Origin: Adenophora triphylla var. japonica
Lineage: Eukaryota > Streptophyta > Magnoliopsida > Asterales > Campanulaceae
Direction of reading: 5' to 3'
Assembly (NCBI GenBank): GCA_022495995.1
Contig: JAFEMH010001451.1
Span: forward strand, 62,001-126,000
DNA length: 64,000 nucleotides
Shown: positions 53,383 to 64,000 of the stretch, one piece after another
Layout of the letters: every line of letters begins with the position of its first letter
Position numbering within the stretch: position 1 is the stretch's first letter
The notes under the pieces: generated by a model
What the model was told of the DNA's origin: nothing
The model's input: the letters and a program-made list of their open reading frames with translations, nothing else
Databases searched by the model: none
Translations under genes and position numbers: made by a program

Positions 53383-55243
53383 TGTGAATGTGTGGTGCCC
53401 AAGATTGCGGCTCTCTCTTTTTATTTTTATTTATTTTTGGAACCGCTTTCTCGTGTAAGGGGGATCACCGCCTCACATCAGTTTGGAAACATCCGGTTTC
53501 AATTGAAAAACGGAGTCGCCACGCCATTTTGAGTTCCTCAAAACTTTGAAAAAAAAGGATTTGGGTCCGGAGGTTAAGTTACCCCTTGGGAAGAACGGAT
53601 CGTCGTTCACCCAAGGAGCCTTGCCGAAGCAAGTCTTCCAAGATCCGATTTTTCATGCTTGCCTTAGTGTTTTTGTGTGTGGGATGTGTGCTTTGAAAAT
53701 GAGGGAATGTACCAAGTGGTCTTCCGGATGTATAAACCATGAGTTGGTTATTGCTCGGGATTCCTTGGATTTTTGATGTGTTAGGGACTTTGGTCCCATT
53801 CTCATCTTGGACTTATGATCATCATGATGAGACCTTGGGTCACATGTGATCGAAATAGGGACACCGTTTTTATAGTTCAAGGATGAGACTCTTTAGAAAG
53901 GAATGACCTTTGCCCATCAATCCTACATCTTGAGACGATTTGAGCTCTTTCGAGACATTTATGCTCGTCTCAAGTGATGATCGGAGATATGTGGCTCAAG
54001 TTCATCCTTTTCTAAAGGAGAATCCATATATAGCATCTTTAAGTGGAGGAAATGATGTAAAGATAGGACCTTTACACCATTTTGCCCCAAGAGATGCTCC
54101 AAGTACCAAAGGGGACTAGGGGAAGGGTATAAAGATTGGATCTTTATACTCATCCTATGCCTTTTTGTGCCTTATGAAGGTCACTAGGCAATCCTAGGAG
54201 AGAGATCCAACTATGAGGGACATGGGGAATGCATTTTAAGCCAAAGATGACATTTTTACACTAACATAAAGTAATGAACATGATGCAAGCTAAGACTAGG
54301 AATGAAAAGGATGGACCTTTATGGTTTCCTATGTCCTTTATGAACCTTTTAGGTGGACAATCCTTGGAAACAAGGTCTATGGGAAGGGGGAATGACCTTC
54401 ATGCATAAAGATGACATTTTTATGGAAAAGATGGCATTTTTATAGGCAAAGATGACATTTTATATGCAAAGGATGCTACTTTATATATAAAGATGACATT
54501 TTTACATGCAAAGGATGCTATTTTCACATCACCATGTGAGAGATCCACCCTAGAACAAGCCTTTTGAGGTCTTATTGTTCATCCTTGGGTTGGATCTTCC
54601 ATGGATCCTATGTGATAGGGGAATGGGGGTATATATGATCTACATGCCTAAAGATGTGATCTTTAATGACAATATATCAAATACCAAGCAAATATATGAT
54701 AATATGTAAAGCAAGGAGCAATATGACAAGTAATGACAAGTATATTTCTAAGGAAAAGAGGAGGAGAGGTTACCAATGGTGGTGTCCCTCTATCTCCTTG
54801 AAGTTTGCCTAGGGAAGGACCAACTTTTGAAGGGTTTTGAAGTTGGGGGGAGGTGGTTTTGGTTGCTCTCAGCTCTCTAGAAATTTGTGTAGGAATTTTG
54901 GCAGAGTAACAATGCTAAAAACTGTATATCAAAATGGGCAGAGGAGGCCTCTATTTATAGGCAGTCTGGTGATGGCTAATGAAGCCATGCGACTGTAACT
55001 CCAAAGCTAATGAAGTCGTGCGGTCTTATCCCTTAGTGACTCAGCTTATTTCTAGAACCATGCAAGGTGGCATTCTAGAAGGTGTTTTCCAGCGAAGGAC
55101 TACGTGGAATTTTAATTCCTAGCAAGTCCTTCGCCCCTCAAAAGGTTTGGAAAAGTTCTCAAATTGCCCCTGAACTGTAGGAAAGTTCGGGGAATTGACA
55201 GGAAACTTAACCGGAAGGCATGAGCCAGACTTGGGTACTTACA
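53383..55243 (-). repeat. 3' LTR of element G
   Basis: Minus strand: starts TGTAAGTACCC at 55243 and ends CATTCACA at 53383, 1861 bases. The first 300 bases pair with 63708-64000. The promoter CCTATAAATAGAGGCCT is on the minus strand near 54965. It is dense in short hairpins. Confidence 0.9.
54950..54966 (-). promoter_or_regulatory. TATA box of element G
   Basis: Minus-strand CCTATAAATAGAGGCCT; the same string occurs in reverse inside the F 3' LTR. Confidence 0.6.
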
Positions 55244-55258
55244 GAAGCCCCTCGACAA
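55244..55258 (-). other. Polypurine tract of element G
   Basis: Minus-strand TTGTCGAGGGGCTTC immediately before the LTR start. Confidence 0.7.
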
Positions 55259-55365
55259 CGTCACTTGCAGGGCGAGTGGGGTTGTCGATAAAAAAGGATC
55301 CAATCTGGTGAACTGCCGAGACGGATTGGGTAACCAAGGTGGTCGAGTGGCTGAACCTTTGGAAG

Positions 55366-55860
55366 ACTACCTACGTATCCCGGAGGAATCAAGCCAGGCC
55401 GTAGTTTGGGAGAGATACGCTGGGGAAAGGGGTGTCATATGTGACGAATTGGCTGAACCTAAAGTAGGCTACCTACATATCCCGGAGGAATCAAGTCAGG
55501 TCGTAGTTCGGGAAAGATCCGCTGGGGAAAGGCGAAGAGATACATGTCTCTTGCTAGGGAAATTGAAGGAAAGTGACCTAGGAGGTCAAGTGACTGATCC
55601 TACTGGGGATATGCTAGATGAAGGAATTTGACATATGTGATCGAATATCTGGACCTCTCTGAGGGGCTACTTCACCACTGAGGAGTGATGAAGGAATAAA
55701 GTGTGACCAATGTAGTCGGATGACTGGACCTTTTATGAAAGGCTCACGCACCACTGAGGAGTGAAGAATGAAAAGGGTGACCCATGTGGTCGGATGGCTG
55801 GACCTTTATGAAAGGCTACCTACGTATCCCGGAGGAATCAAGCCTTGGTCGTAGTTCAAG
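55366..55860. repeat. Spaced repeat with CTACCTACGTATCCCGGAGG
   Basis: At least three units about 95 bases or more apart contain CTACNTANNTATCCCGGAGGAATCAAGYC and GTCGTAGTT. A single related copy is in F at about 28618-28655. A + frame across 55308-55631 looks like a by-product of the repeat. Confidence 0.75.
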
Positions 55861-55904
55861 TCTCACTAGATAGTTAGGAACAGTGTCTAGGATTCTTGAG
55901 GTTT

Positions 55905-56022
55905 TGACGATTAATGGAGGAGTCACCTAATTTGACAATTAATGGAGGTTGTCACCTGATTTGATAATTAATGGAGGTTGTCACCTGGTTTGACAATTAA
56001 TGTAGGTTGTCACCTGGTTTGA
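55905..56022. repeat. Tandem repeat of about 32 bp, four units
   Basis: ACAATTAATGGAGGTTGTCACCTG, with AGGT-TGTC-ACCT stem-loop in each unit. Confidence 0.85.
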
Positions 56023-56024
56023 AC

Positions 56025-57450
56025 TAAAGCTTACGTCGCTATCGAGGAGATAGAGGTAGCTGAAGTTTGAAAACTAAAGCGTACTTCACTATCTAGGAGA
56101 TAGAGGTAGCTAAAGTTTGGAAAACTTGAGCGTACTTCACTATCTGTGAGATAGAGGTAGCCAAAATTTGGAAAACTTGAGCGTACTTCACTATATGTGA
56201 GATAGAGGTAGCTAAAGTTTGAAGAACTTGAGCGTACTTCACCATCTGTGAGATAGAGGTAGCTAAAGTTTGGAGAACTTGAGCGTACTTCACCATCTGT
56301 GAGATAGAGGTAGCTAAAGTTTGGAGAACTGGAGCATACTTCACCATCTGTGAGATATACTTCACCATCTGTGAGATAGAGGTAGCTAAAATTTGGAGAA
56401 CTGGAGCGTACTTCACCATCTGTGAGTTAGAGGTAGCTAAAGTTTGGAGAACTAGAGCGTATTTCACTATCTGTGAGATAGAGGTAGCTAAAGTTTGGAG
56501 AACTTGAAGCGTACTTCACTATCTATGGGATAGAGGTAGCTAAAGTTTGGAGAAACTGAAGCGTACTTCACTATCTAGGAGATAGAGGTAGCTAAAGTTT
56601 GGAAAAACTTAAGCGTACTTTACTATCTCTTTCGAATCAGAGATAGAGGTAGCTGAGCTTTGAAAAAACTTAAGCGTACTTCACTATCTCTTTCGAATCA
56701 GAAAGAGAGGTAGAAATAGTTGGAAAAACTAAAGCGTACTTCACTATCTCTTTCGAATCAGAGATAGAGGTAGCTGAAGTTTGGAAAAACTTAAGCGTAC
56801 TTCACTATCTCTATCGAATCAGAGATAGAGGTAGCTGAAGTTTGGAAAAACTTAAGCGTACTTCACTATCTCTTTCGAATCAGAAATGGAGGTAGCAAAA
56901 GTTGGAAAAACTAAAGCGTACTTCACTATCTCTTTCGAACTAGAGATAGAGCTAGCTGAAGTTTGAAAAAAACTTAAGCGTACTTCACTATCTTTTTCGA
57001 ACTAGAGATAGAGGTAGCTGAAGTTTGGAAAAAATTTAAGCGTACTTCACTATCTCTTTCGAACTAGAGATAGAGGTAGCTGAAGTTTGGAAAAACTTAA
57101 GCGTACTTCACTATCTCTTTCGAATCAGAGATAGAGGTAGCTGAAGTTGGAAAAACTAAAGCGTACTTCACTATCTCTTTCGAATCAGAGATAGAGGTAG
57201 CTGAAGTTTGGAAAAACTTAAGCGTACTTCACTATCTCTTTCGAATCAGAGATAGAGGTAGCTGAAGTTTGGAAAAACTTAAGCGTACTTCACTATCTCT
57301 TTCGAACTAGAGATAGAGGTAGCTGAAGTTGGAAAAACTAAAGCGTACTTCACTATCTCTTTTGAATCAGAGATAGAGGTAGCTGAAGTTTGGAAAAACT
57401 TAAGCGTACTTCACTTTCTCTTTCGAATCAGAAATAGAGGTAGCTGAAGT
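56025..57450. repeat. Large tandem array of hairpin units, about 60-80 bp
   Basis: About twenty units with AAGCGTACTTCACTATCT and GATAGAGGTAGCTRAAGTTT. In the right half each unit carries CTATCTCT-TTCGAATC-AGAGATAG, a perfect 8-base stem (e.g. 56623-56646); in the left half the same site is CTATCT-GTG-AGATAG. An apparent minus-strand frame at 56093-56467 is a by-product of the repeat. Confidence 0.93.
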
Positions 57451-57529
57451 TGAATCTTGACAACTCGGGGGCTGTTTCCTTATTTGATTTAATTCTAACA
57501 GAGATATAGGAGATTTTTGGGAGAAATTT

Positions 57530-57800
57530 GTACGATTTAGGAAATTTATACGGTCTTCCAGATTGGGTAATTTAAAGCCTTCCGGGCTATGGAAAATGAT
57601 ATTGGGAAATTTATACGATCTTCCGGACCGGGTAATTTATAGCCTTCCAGGCTTCGGATAATGATTTTGGGAAATTTATACGGTCTTCCGGACCGGGTAA
57701 TTTATAGCCTTTCGGGCTTCGGATAATGATTTTGGGAAATTTATACGGTCTTCCGGACCGGGTAATTTATAGCCTTCCGAGCTAAGGACAATGATTTTGG
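57530..57800. repeat. Tandem repeat of about 66 bp, four units
   Basis: GGGAAATTTATACGGTCTTCCGGACCGGG followed by TAATTTATAGCCTTCCGGGCTTCGG. Each unit has two small stem-loops with the same TTCCG loop: CGGTC/GACCG and AGCC/GGCT. Confidence 0.88.
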
Positions 57801-59230
57801 GAAAAAAACGTTATTCCATTTGGAGATAACGGAAAATTTCCCGGATGAGACGTTATCCGATTTGGTGATAACGGAAAGATTTTGGGCAAAAGTATTTCCT
57901 ATTTTGATTTGATAATCAATTAAGGTTATTTTTCTTTGTGCATGTCACATGAGCCACGGGCTGACTCTTTTGCGGGATGGCAATGTGAGAGGATTTTTAT
58001 GAAACAATGTGTTTGGATGCATGTGTTTGGATGTATGTGTTTGGGAACGGTTTGAGACAGGTTTCGTGCAGGTCGGGTCGTATCCCTTTGGTGCGGACTG
58101 AACTATTGCTGTTGCTGAGATGTTGTCAATGTGGACTAGAATTCCTTCTTAGGCTGAGACTGGATTTAAACCTCGGGTCTTGATTAATGTTCATTTCTCA
58201 CACTCTGACACTTGGAGTTGATGCTGACAGACTTTTAGAACCAAAGACTAAAGCATATGTCGAATTGACCAAACCTCTCTTCTAGGGGTGAATGCGACTT
58301 ATCGAAGCCCCGGTCTGAGGAAAAAAATTCTGCAAAGCCCCAGGTTCTATTAAAGTGAGGAAAAGATCTTTTCATTGGCAAAGCCCCGGTTTGATGAACT
58401 GAGTAGGCGAAGTTTAGATTTTGAAGAAGTGACTTGGCAGAGCCCCAATCTTATGACCTAGCCACAGTCCCAATCTGATTGGTACTGCAAAAGTGATCCT
58501 GAGGTTAATCTGACCAAGACTGAATCCATCTAGGGACCTAGTGAAGAACCCGATGTGGACCCCAAAAATGGTTAAAGATGCCCCAGTTTAAAGGAATGGC
58601 TTGGCAAAGCCCCAATCTTGAAGAGTTTTGAGGCATCCCTAATGCGAATTGTAGCAGAAGAGGGAAAACCTATCCTTTCGTACTTGCTCTCTTATTTTCT
58701 TTAATCACTCAGTCAATCGCAAGAAGATGTGGAAGAAGGGAATTTTAGAAATTTATACATGCAGAGGCATACTTTTCGAAAGGTGGGAATAGATCCCGAT
58801 TTTGTGTTATTTTTGATGGCCTCATTCGGTGTAGGCACAAAAAAAACTCTCTTTGGGTTTGACTCTTTTGAGAGAGCATAAGCGTAGAAAGGTTTGTAAC
58901 AGTGTATGGAAGCCCCTGCTGACAGAAAATCAGTGTTTAGCACTATTTTTCCTAAGATGTAGAAAAGGAAGACTTGTCAAGACATCTGAAAACTTGTTTT
59001 ATTTACAATGATCACAAGATTGCTTAAAACCCTTTATTAATGTTCGGGTTATTCAACCACAAATCTCGATATGAAAAAATATTCTTATTAATCATGAGGA
59101 GAAAGTCAACCAATGTCGCGGATCAAGGTTGGCTGGGTGAGAAAGAAAGGTTTGTATAGGGAGGTCTTTGATGAGACCGGGTTTTCTGGAATTTGGATAT
59201 GTTTATGGGAAAGGTCATTTGATGAGACTG
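57801..59230. other. Noncoding interior of element G
   Basis: No convincing gene. AAGCCCC..(C/G)GTCT-like phrases recur at irregular spacing (58290-58640: AAAGCCCCGG, AGCCCCAATCT), probably a very degenerate repeat. Confidence 0.5.
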
Positions 59231-60413
59231 GATTTTTTGGGATTTGAATATGCTTATGACCAGACCATTTCCGGTTGCCTACGTTCCCCTCATTGTGAGG
59301 AGCTCAGGTCGCCGTAGTTCGGCTTCGGCCGGACTGTGTTTGGCTTTGGGAAATGAGATTTGTGGTTCCTTTAGTGGAAAGGTTTGGATGAGAAGATTGG
59401 ATGATGAGGCGTGGGCCTCGAGATGATTCCTTGACCAAGTCATTTTTGGGACGGATGCTTCAATGATTTCAATGTTGCTTGATCTTCGTCCTTCATCGTG
59501 GGAGAATAACCTAAGGACTTAAGATATGTTTTGCCTTTGCTTTGACCACTCCATTATTATCGACAACATTTATTCTTTGAGCTTTGATTTTGCCTGTCCG
59601 TCAAGCTTTTTGATTGGTGACGCTAGGTCATTGGCCTCATTTTTTTTTTCTCTTTTTTTATATGCAACCCCATTTTTTGCCTAGACCGTCCCTTTCAGGG
59701 TTTTCAGCCTAGCTGGGTATTACTCTTTTTTGCACTATATTTTTTCTCTTTTTTCTTTCTTTCTTTTCTTTTTTTACGTGCAACCCTGTTTTTTGCCTAG
59801 ACAACCCTTTACAAGGTTTTTAGCCTAGCTGGGTATTACTCTTTTTTGCACTCTTGCTTTTTTTTTTTTACGAGGGCCAACGCGAGCCCCTGCTTGAACT
59901 TTCTTAGTGTCCTTGGGGTCGAAGGCAAGCTCCTAGGTTATTGTCGACATGGGGTCAATCCTTCGAAGCTGAGTGGCTTTTTGTTGTCCCTTGACATTGC
60001 CGCCGTCGTTGACTTGGTCAAGGTGATGGTGAGGACATGATTTGGGAAGCATATGGCTTGATGAAGGCTTTTTGTGAGGTAATGAAAGTGTATGGCTTGA
60101 TGGAGGCCTTTTGTGAGGTAAGGAAAGTGTATGGGGAAGGCATTAGTTGACTTTCTCACACCAATTAATCGAAACGTTAATTATTTCGAGAGATTATTTG
60201 TTGAGCAATGCAAGTGATCATATAAAATAAAACCATTTCATTAAATGTAATGTAGGTGTGTAAATAATGTCTTAAGTCTAGCAAGAAAAGAAAAAGACTC
60301 TTTTATAGAAGATTTAAGATCAACTACAATGTCCGAGGAGGACTTGAATGAAAGGGGAAAGTACTAGAACCTACGAAAGTTGACTGAGAGACTATTTTAT
60401 TTCTTAGTCTTGC
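59231..60413. other. Conserved post-pol region of element G
   Basis: Shares GGTTGCCTACGTTCCCC and CTGGGTATTACTCTTTT with F 33010-33190. A phrase with GCAACCC...TTTTTTGCCTAGAC and AGCCTAGCTGGGTATTACTC is repeated at about 59660-59740 and 59780-59855. No pol is found between here and gag. Confidence 0.55.
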
Positions 60414-61185
60414 TTAAGGATAGGTAGACCCTAGTCTAGCTACTCTTCGCTGGTTGGACTGCCAGGGAACTTGAGCTTTCCATTTTTCTGCTAACTTCTG
60501 AATCCCATACCGCAGACCGAGGCAGTGATCCGTTACGTGCCCATGATACTGGTGGAAGTGGAGGGATTTGAGGCCACGGAGCCGCTGGAGCAAGTACAAG
60601 TTGTCCAAAGAAATGGGTCGGAAAAGTTACGGGGACGAAATTTGTTGACTGAGCATATTGATGGAAGGAAGTGAACCTGGGAGGACTTTGAGGGATATTG
60701 GGATCTGTTTGAGAGGATTCAGCGCTGCGCTGGTGGTTTTGAGTGAAAGGGGTAGTACTGGCTGGTTGGTGAAACTGAGAAACAGGCGTGATGAAGCCCG
60801 ATCCGTTCTGAGGAGCTGAGGGCGATGGGGCCCTGATGGCCTGGGATGTTGGAAAGGATTGAAGAGGAGTAGTCCTTGGCAAGGGATCATATGTGGGTGG
60901 AGGAAGGTATTGGTTGTGGGATGGAGGGTATTGGTTATAGGATGGAGGGATTGAGATCACTGTTTCTAGAGTCTCATCTTCAACCATGACCAGGGAGCCA
61001 TTTGCCTCAACTGTTACCTGAACTCCATGACGGCGGAGAGCACAGATGAGAAGGGCCAGCTGTTCTTCATGAACTTTATGGGCATTTTCCAAAGCTAGGG
61101 CTAACTCTTCCTCTCTAGTCACTGGATTACCCATACCATCACCGTTTTCTGTCATATCTGCCATTCTAAACCCCTGAGTAGACAA
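60414..61185 (-). pseudogene. gag: gag remnant of element G
   Basis: Minus strand, 61185-60436: MADMTENGDGMGNPVTREEE, then ALALENAHKVHEEQLALL, a Pro/Gln/Tyr-rich stretch (PPSYNQYPPSHNQYLPP) and Ser/Pro-rich DNA. In an overlapping frame at 60608-60414 FHQYHGHVTDHCLGLRYGIQ is the C-terminal zinc-like motif, as in F. The core Gag domain between the two parts appears deleted. The N-terminal frame is open for about 250 codons. Confidence 0.75.
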
Positions 61186-61489
61186 AACTGATGATTCTGC
61201 TGAACTGTCTGAACCTGAGGTTTCCGCACTGAAAAGCCGCTGACCCGGTATTCTCGCCTACTTCTTTCTCGCTGCGGAAAAGAGATAGGCAAGGTTTAGA
61301 CTTGGGGGTAGGCAAGGTTTAGACTCGCGGTAAGTGAGGTTCAGGCTCGGAGGTAGGTGAGGTTCAGGTTCGGAGGTAAGTGTTTAGGCTGAAGGCTCAA
61401 GTAACATGCACTTATTTGCTTAAATTTTGCTCAAAACACATTTTTTCCTAATCCTAATTGATCGGAAAAGATGAGAACTTGAAAGGTCA

Positions 61490-62060
61490 AGATTGAAAAT
61501 TGGATCGTGAGGGTTTTGATTGGAGACTTGACCATGAAAGGTTGGGATTGAAAACTGGAGATCGGACCGAGGAGGTCACGACTAGGAATTTGACCGTGAA
61601 GGGTCGAGATAGAAAATCGGAAATCGGACCGAGGAGGTCGCAATTAGAGATTTGACCATGAAAGGTCAGGATTGAAGATCGGAACGAGGAGGTCGCGATT
61701 TGACCATGAAAGGTCAAGATTGAAGATCAGAGATCAGACAAGGTCGCGATTGGGGGTTTGGCCGCGAAAGGTCAAAGTAGAAAATAGGAGGTTGGACCGA
61801 GGAGGTCGTGATTAGAGATTTGACCGTGAAAGGTCGAGGTAGAAAATAGGAGGTTGGACCGAGGAGGTCGCGATTAGAGATTTGACCGCGAAAGGTCGAG
61901 GTAGAAAATAGGAGGTTGGACCGAGGAGGTCGCGATTAGAGATTTGACCGCGAAAGGTCGAGGTAGAAAATAGGAGGTTGGACCAAGGAGGTCGCGATTA
62001 GAGATTTGACCGCGAAAGGTCAAGGTAGAAAATAGGAAGTTGGACCGAGGAGGTCGCGAT
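61490..62060. repeat. Tandem array of about 62 bp units in the G leader
   Basis: About nine units with GGACCGAGGAGGTCGCGATT and TTTGACCGCGAAAGGTCGAGG, the later units nearly identical. Both halves form GACC...GGTC stems. Related to the 29494-30205 array of element F. Confidence 0.9.
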
Positions 62061-63687
62061 TTGGGATTCCAGAGATAGGACCATGCAATTATGATTCCGT
62101 TAATTGTTCAAGTTTACTTAAAATCATGTCTTTTACTTATTTCTATTTGGTTGGAAAAGGGGGTTTGCCCCATTTTTTTCGCAACTACTCTAGATCCTAG
62201 ATCAGTGGGTTCCGTCACTACATCTAAAAGCCCCTCGTATTCCACATGTATTTCGACCTCCCAAGGTGGACAGCCCCAGGCGAGGGTCCTATAGGGCACG
62301 TGGAACCCACCGACCGAGAGAGAAGAACGCTCCTAATGGGTCTTGCGGGTCATAGGAACTTTTAACACGCGAGTGATGTGGATTATAGTCAAGGCAATGC
62401 CGGGAAAGTCTCGTCTTTCAGCCTTAACGGAATTTCGGCAGAGTTTCGCTTGCGCGATTGACGTTTTGACTTTTTGGCATTGTCCAAGAAGATAATAGGC
62501 ATGGGTCGGGTGGTAAAAGCCGGATAACACAGTGTCACATTGAACTTTGTTGCATATGTTGTGCGAGTCAAAGTCAATGTCAATGCCGGGTCAAGATCTT
62601 GCCAATTTTTCCTTATCGGAATTTCGGCAGAGCTCTGCTTGCGCGAAAGATCATTGGATTTTTGGCATGGACTCGAGCTCAACTCTTACGTATCCCGTGC
62701 GGGTCAAAGTCAAAGTCAAATGGCGGAGTCAAGATTTTGCCAATTTTTCCTTGTCGAAATTTCGGCAGAGTTTCACTTGCGCGAAGGATCTCGACTTCCG
62801 TCATGGGCTAAGGTTTGACCTTTACGGGGGTATGCAACTGGGCTATATGACACGGACTAGACCAAAAACCAACCAAAAGTCACGGTTTTAAAATGTGTGA
62901 CACGGACTGTGCATTGGTCGACACTGGCTGCCATGGGGAGTTTGGGGTGATTCCGTGCGTGCTCGGGAGCATTGTAATACTGTCCGTGACTGCAACTGAA
63001 CAACCACCCCGGGTTAAAGGGATGTGCGTACAAACTGTACAGGATATATAAGGTGCGCGTAGTGTACGGCCTCCTAAAAACGTTCCTTTTTGAGTTAAAA
63101 CAGAAATTTTCAGAAATGTGTTTTAAAGGAATGGTTTTCGGGACGGGGGAAATGCAGCAAATAAGCACGTAAATTTTCTGGGAGCCCCGGTCAGTCTTGG
63201 AACTGAATAGCCCCAAGCTGCCAAGGCTGTCAGATTCACCTCAATTTTTGTTCTGGTGGAATTGCCAATGAAGCCGCCCGGCCAGGATTCAAGGAGAATC
63301 AAGCCGTACGGCTGCATCAATCAATTTTCCAAGTTCCAATTTCTTTCATCTGCAGGTTGTTTCCCCGGCCTTTTTGGCACCTTTTCAGCTTCCAGCAAGC
63401 TTCCTGTTCAGAATTCAGAATGTGCACAATTCCCAAGAACCCATGATGCATGCAATGCAATGCAAGAAAAGAGGGCAAGCATGAGAATCGGATCCGTGGC
63501 GGAAGGCTAACCCACTCACAAAAAACCTTTTATTTTTTCGAAAAGAGATACCGATACGTGGGATTGTTAGACCATAGTTTATCCCAGACCCATGTTAGGA
63601 GGCGATAACAGGAAGCTTAATGGTTTCCACCTATACACCAAGTATCATTTTTTTATTTTAAAAATGAAAGCTTTTTTTTTTGTTAGT
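62061..63687 (-). other. Leader of element G between PBS and the array
   Basis: Noncoding. Conserved blocks shared with the F leader lie at 62195-62285 and 62845-63010. GAATTTCGGCAGAG with GCTTGCGCGA recurs three times (near 62430, 62622 and 62757) as a spaced repeat. Confidence 0.6.
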
Positions 63688-63706
63688 CCCCAGCAGAGTC
63701 GCCAAA
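63688..63706 (-). other. Primer binding site of element G (tRNA-Arg)
   Basis: Minus-strand TTGGCGACTCTGCTGGGGA just inside the LTR; one change from the site in element F. Confidence 0.88.
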
Positions 63707-63707
63707 C

Positions 63708-64000
63708 TGTGAATGTGGTGCCCAAGATCGCGACTCTCTCTTTTTATTTTTATTTATTTTTGGAACCGCTTTCTCGTGTAAGGGGGATCACCACCTCACA
63801 TCAGTTTGGAAACATCCGGTTTAAATTGAAAAACGGAGTGGCCACGCCATTTTGATTTCCTTAAAACTTTAAAAAAAGGATTTGGGTCCGGAGGTTAAGT
63901 TACCCCTTGGGAAGAACGGATCGTCGTTCACCCAAGGAGCCTTGTCAAAGCAAGTCTTCCAAGATCCAATTTTTCATGCTTGCCTTAGTGTTTTTGTGTG
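63708..64000 (-). repeat. 5' LTR of element G (only its 3' end visible)
   Basis: Pairs with 53383-53684 with roughly ten differences in 300 bases. The window ends inside it. Confidence 0.92.

Larger units (their letters stand above)
53383..64000 (-). mobile_element. Element G: pol-less Ogre-like LTR retrotransposon, minus strand, runs off the window
   Basis: The 3' LTR is at 53383-55243, the 5' LTR starts at 63708, and there is a tRNA-Arg PBS, a purine tract and a gag remnant, but no protease, RT, RNase H or integrase anywhere in the 8.4-kb interior. Its leader and its region after pol share ordered blocks with element F, so it derives from an Ogre-like parent by loss of pol. The visible LTR parts are about 96% alike by eye. 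It would depend on proteins from another element. Confidence 0.88.

Noticed and set aside
56093..56467. 124-codon minus-strand frame with repeated ATSISQMVKYA peptides
   Set aside because: By-product of the tandem array, whose unit length keeps one frame open; it closes as soon as unit length changes.

Overview
The window is plant nuclear DNA made almost entirely of nested and adjacent LTR retrotransposons, with no clearly intact ordinary host gene. The mix of Tat/Ogre-type Ty3/gypsy elements, a chromovirus, a Ty1/copia relic, a tRNA-type SINE and Plant Mobile Domain (PMD) and putative-gypsy-transposon passenger genes points to heterochromatin of a flowering plant, probably a eudicot. I cannot name the species.

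Layout, left to right. Element A (1-10015, +) is a Tat-type element with broken gag-pol, dual RNase H and a multi-exon gene on the opposite strand between pol and the 3' LTR. A SINE with a 15-bp target duplication sits in its 3' LTR. Fragment B (10016-12689, +) is a related LTR-gag-pro piece. It is cut by fragment C (12690-14066, -), an Ogre-like LTR. Element D is a decayed copia element on the minus strand that ends at 14067 and is now in three pieces (14067-16080, 26237-26513, 47457 to about 48420). It was split by element E (16081-26231, +; a Tekay/Del-like chromovirus with target duplication TCGGG) and element F (26514-47451, -; a 20.9-kb Ogre-like element with target duplication CTTTC). 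Reading across both insertions restores the order of the copia domains. From 48.4 to 53.4 kb there are two passenger-type genes on the + strand: a PMD pseudogene with introns and a second gene related to the antisense gene of F. The second is cut at 53383 by element G (53383 to beyond 64000, -), an Ogre-like element that keeps its LTRs, PBS, leader, a gag remnant and tandem arrays but has no pol.

How the parts relate. A, F and probably the 48-53 kb genes show one plan: Tat/Ogre elements with a cellular-looking gene running against gag-pol, between pol and the 3' LTR. A is the most striking case. Its visible LTR sequence differs at only 1 of 550 positions, so insertion is recent, yet gag-pol carries many frameshifts, while the opposite-strand gene can still be read as a four-exon, 510-codon frame. 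E has an extra reading frame ahead of gag with AT-hook motifs, and a leader with a run of small hairpins whose arms co-vary around a constant loop. F has two protease domains separated by a protein region made of about three diverged repeats. Short hairpins with constant loops and changing complementary arms recur in several unrelated arrays here.

Limits: all family calls come from reading motifs, not from searches. Identity figures are counts or estimates by eye. Edges of LTRs follow from paired copies, TG...CA ends, PBS/PPT and target duplications, and are weaker where only one copy is visible.
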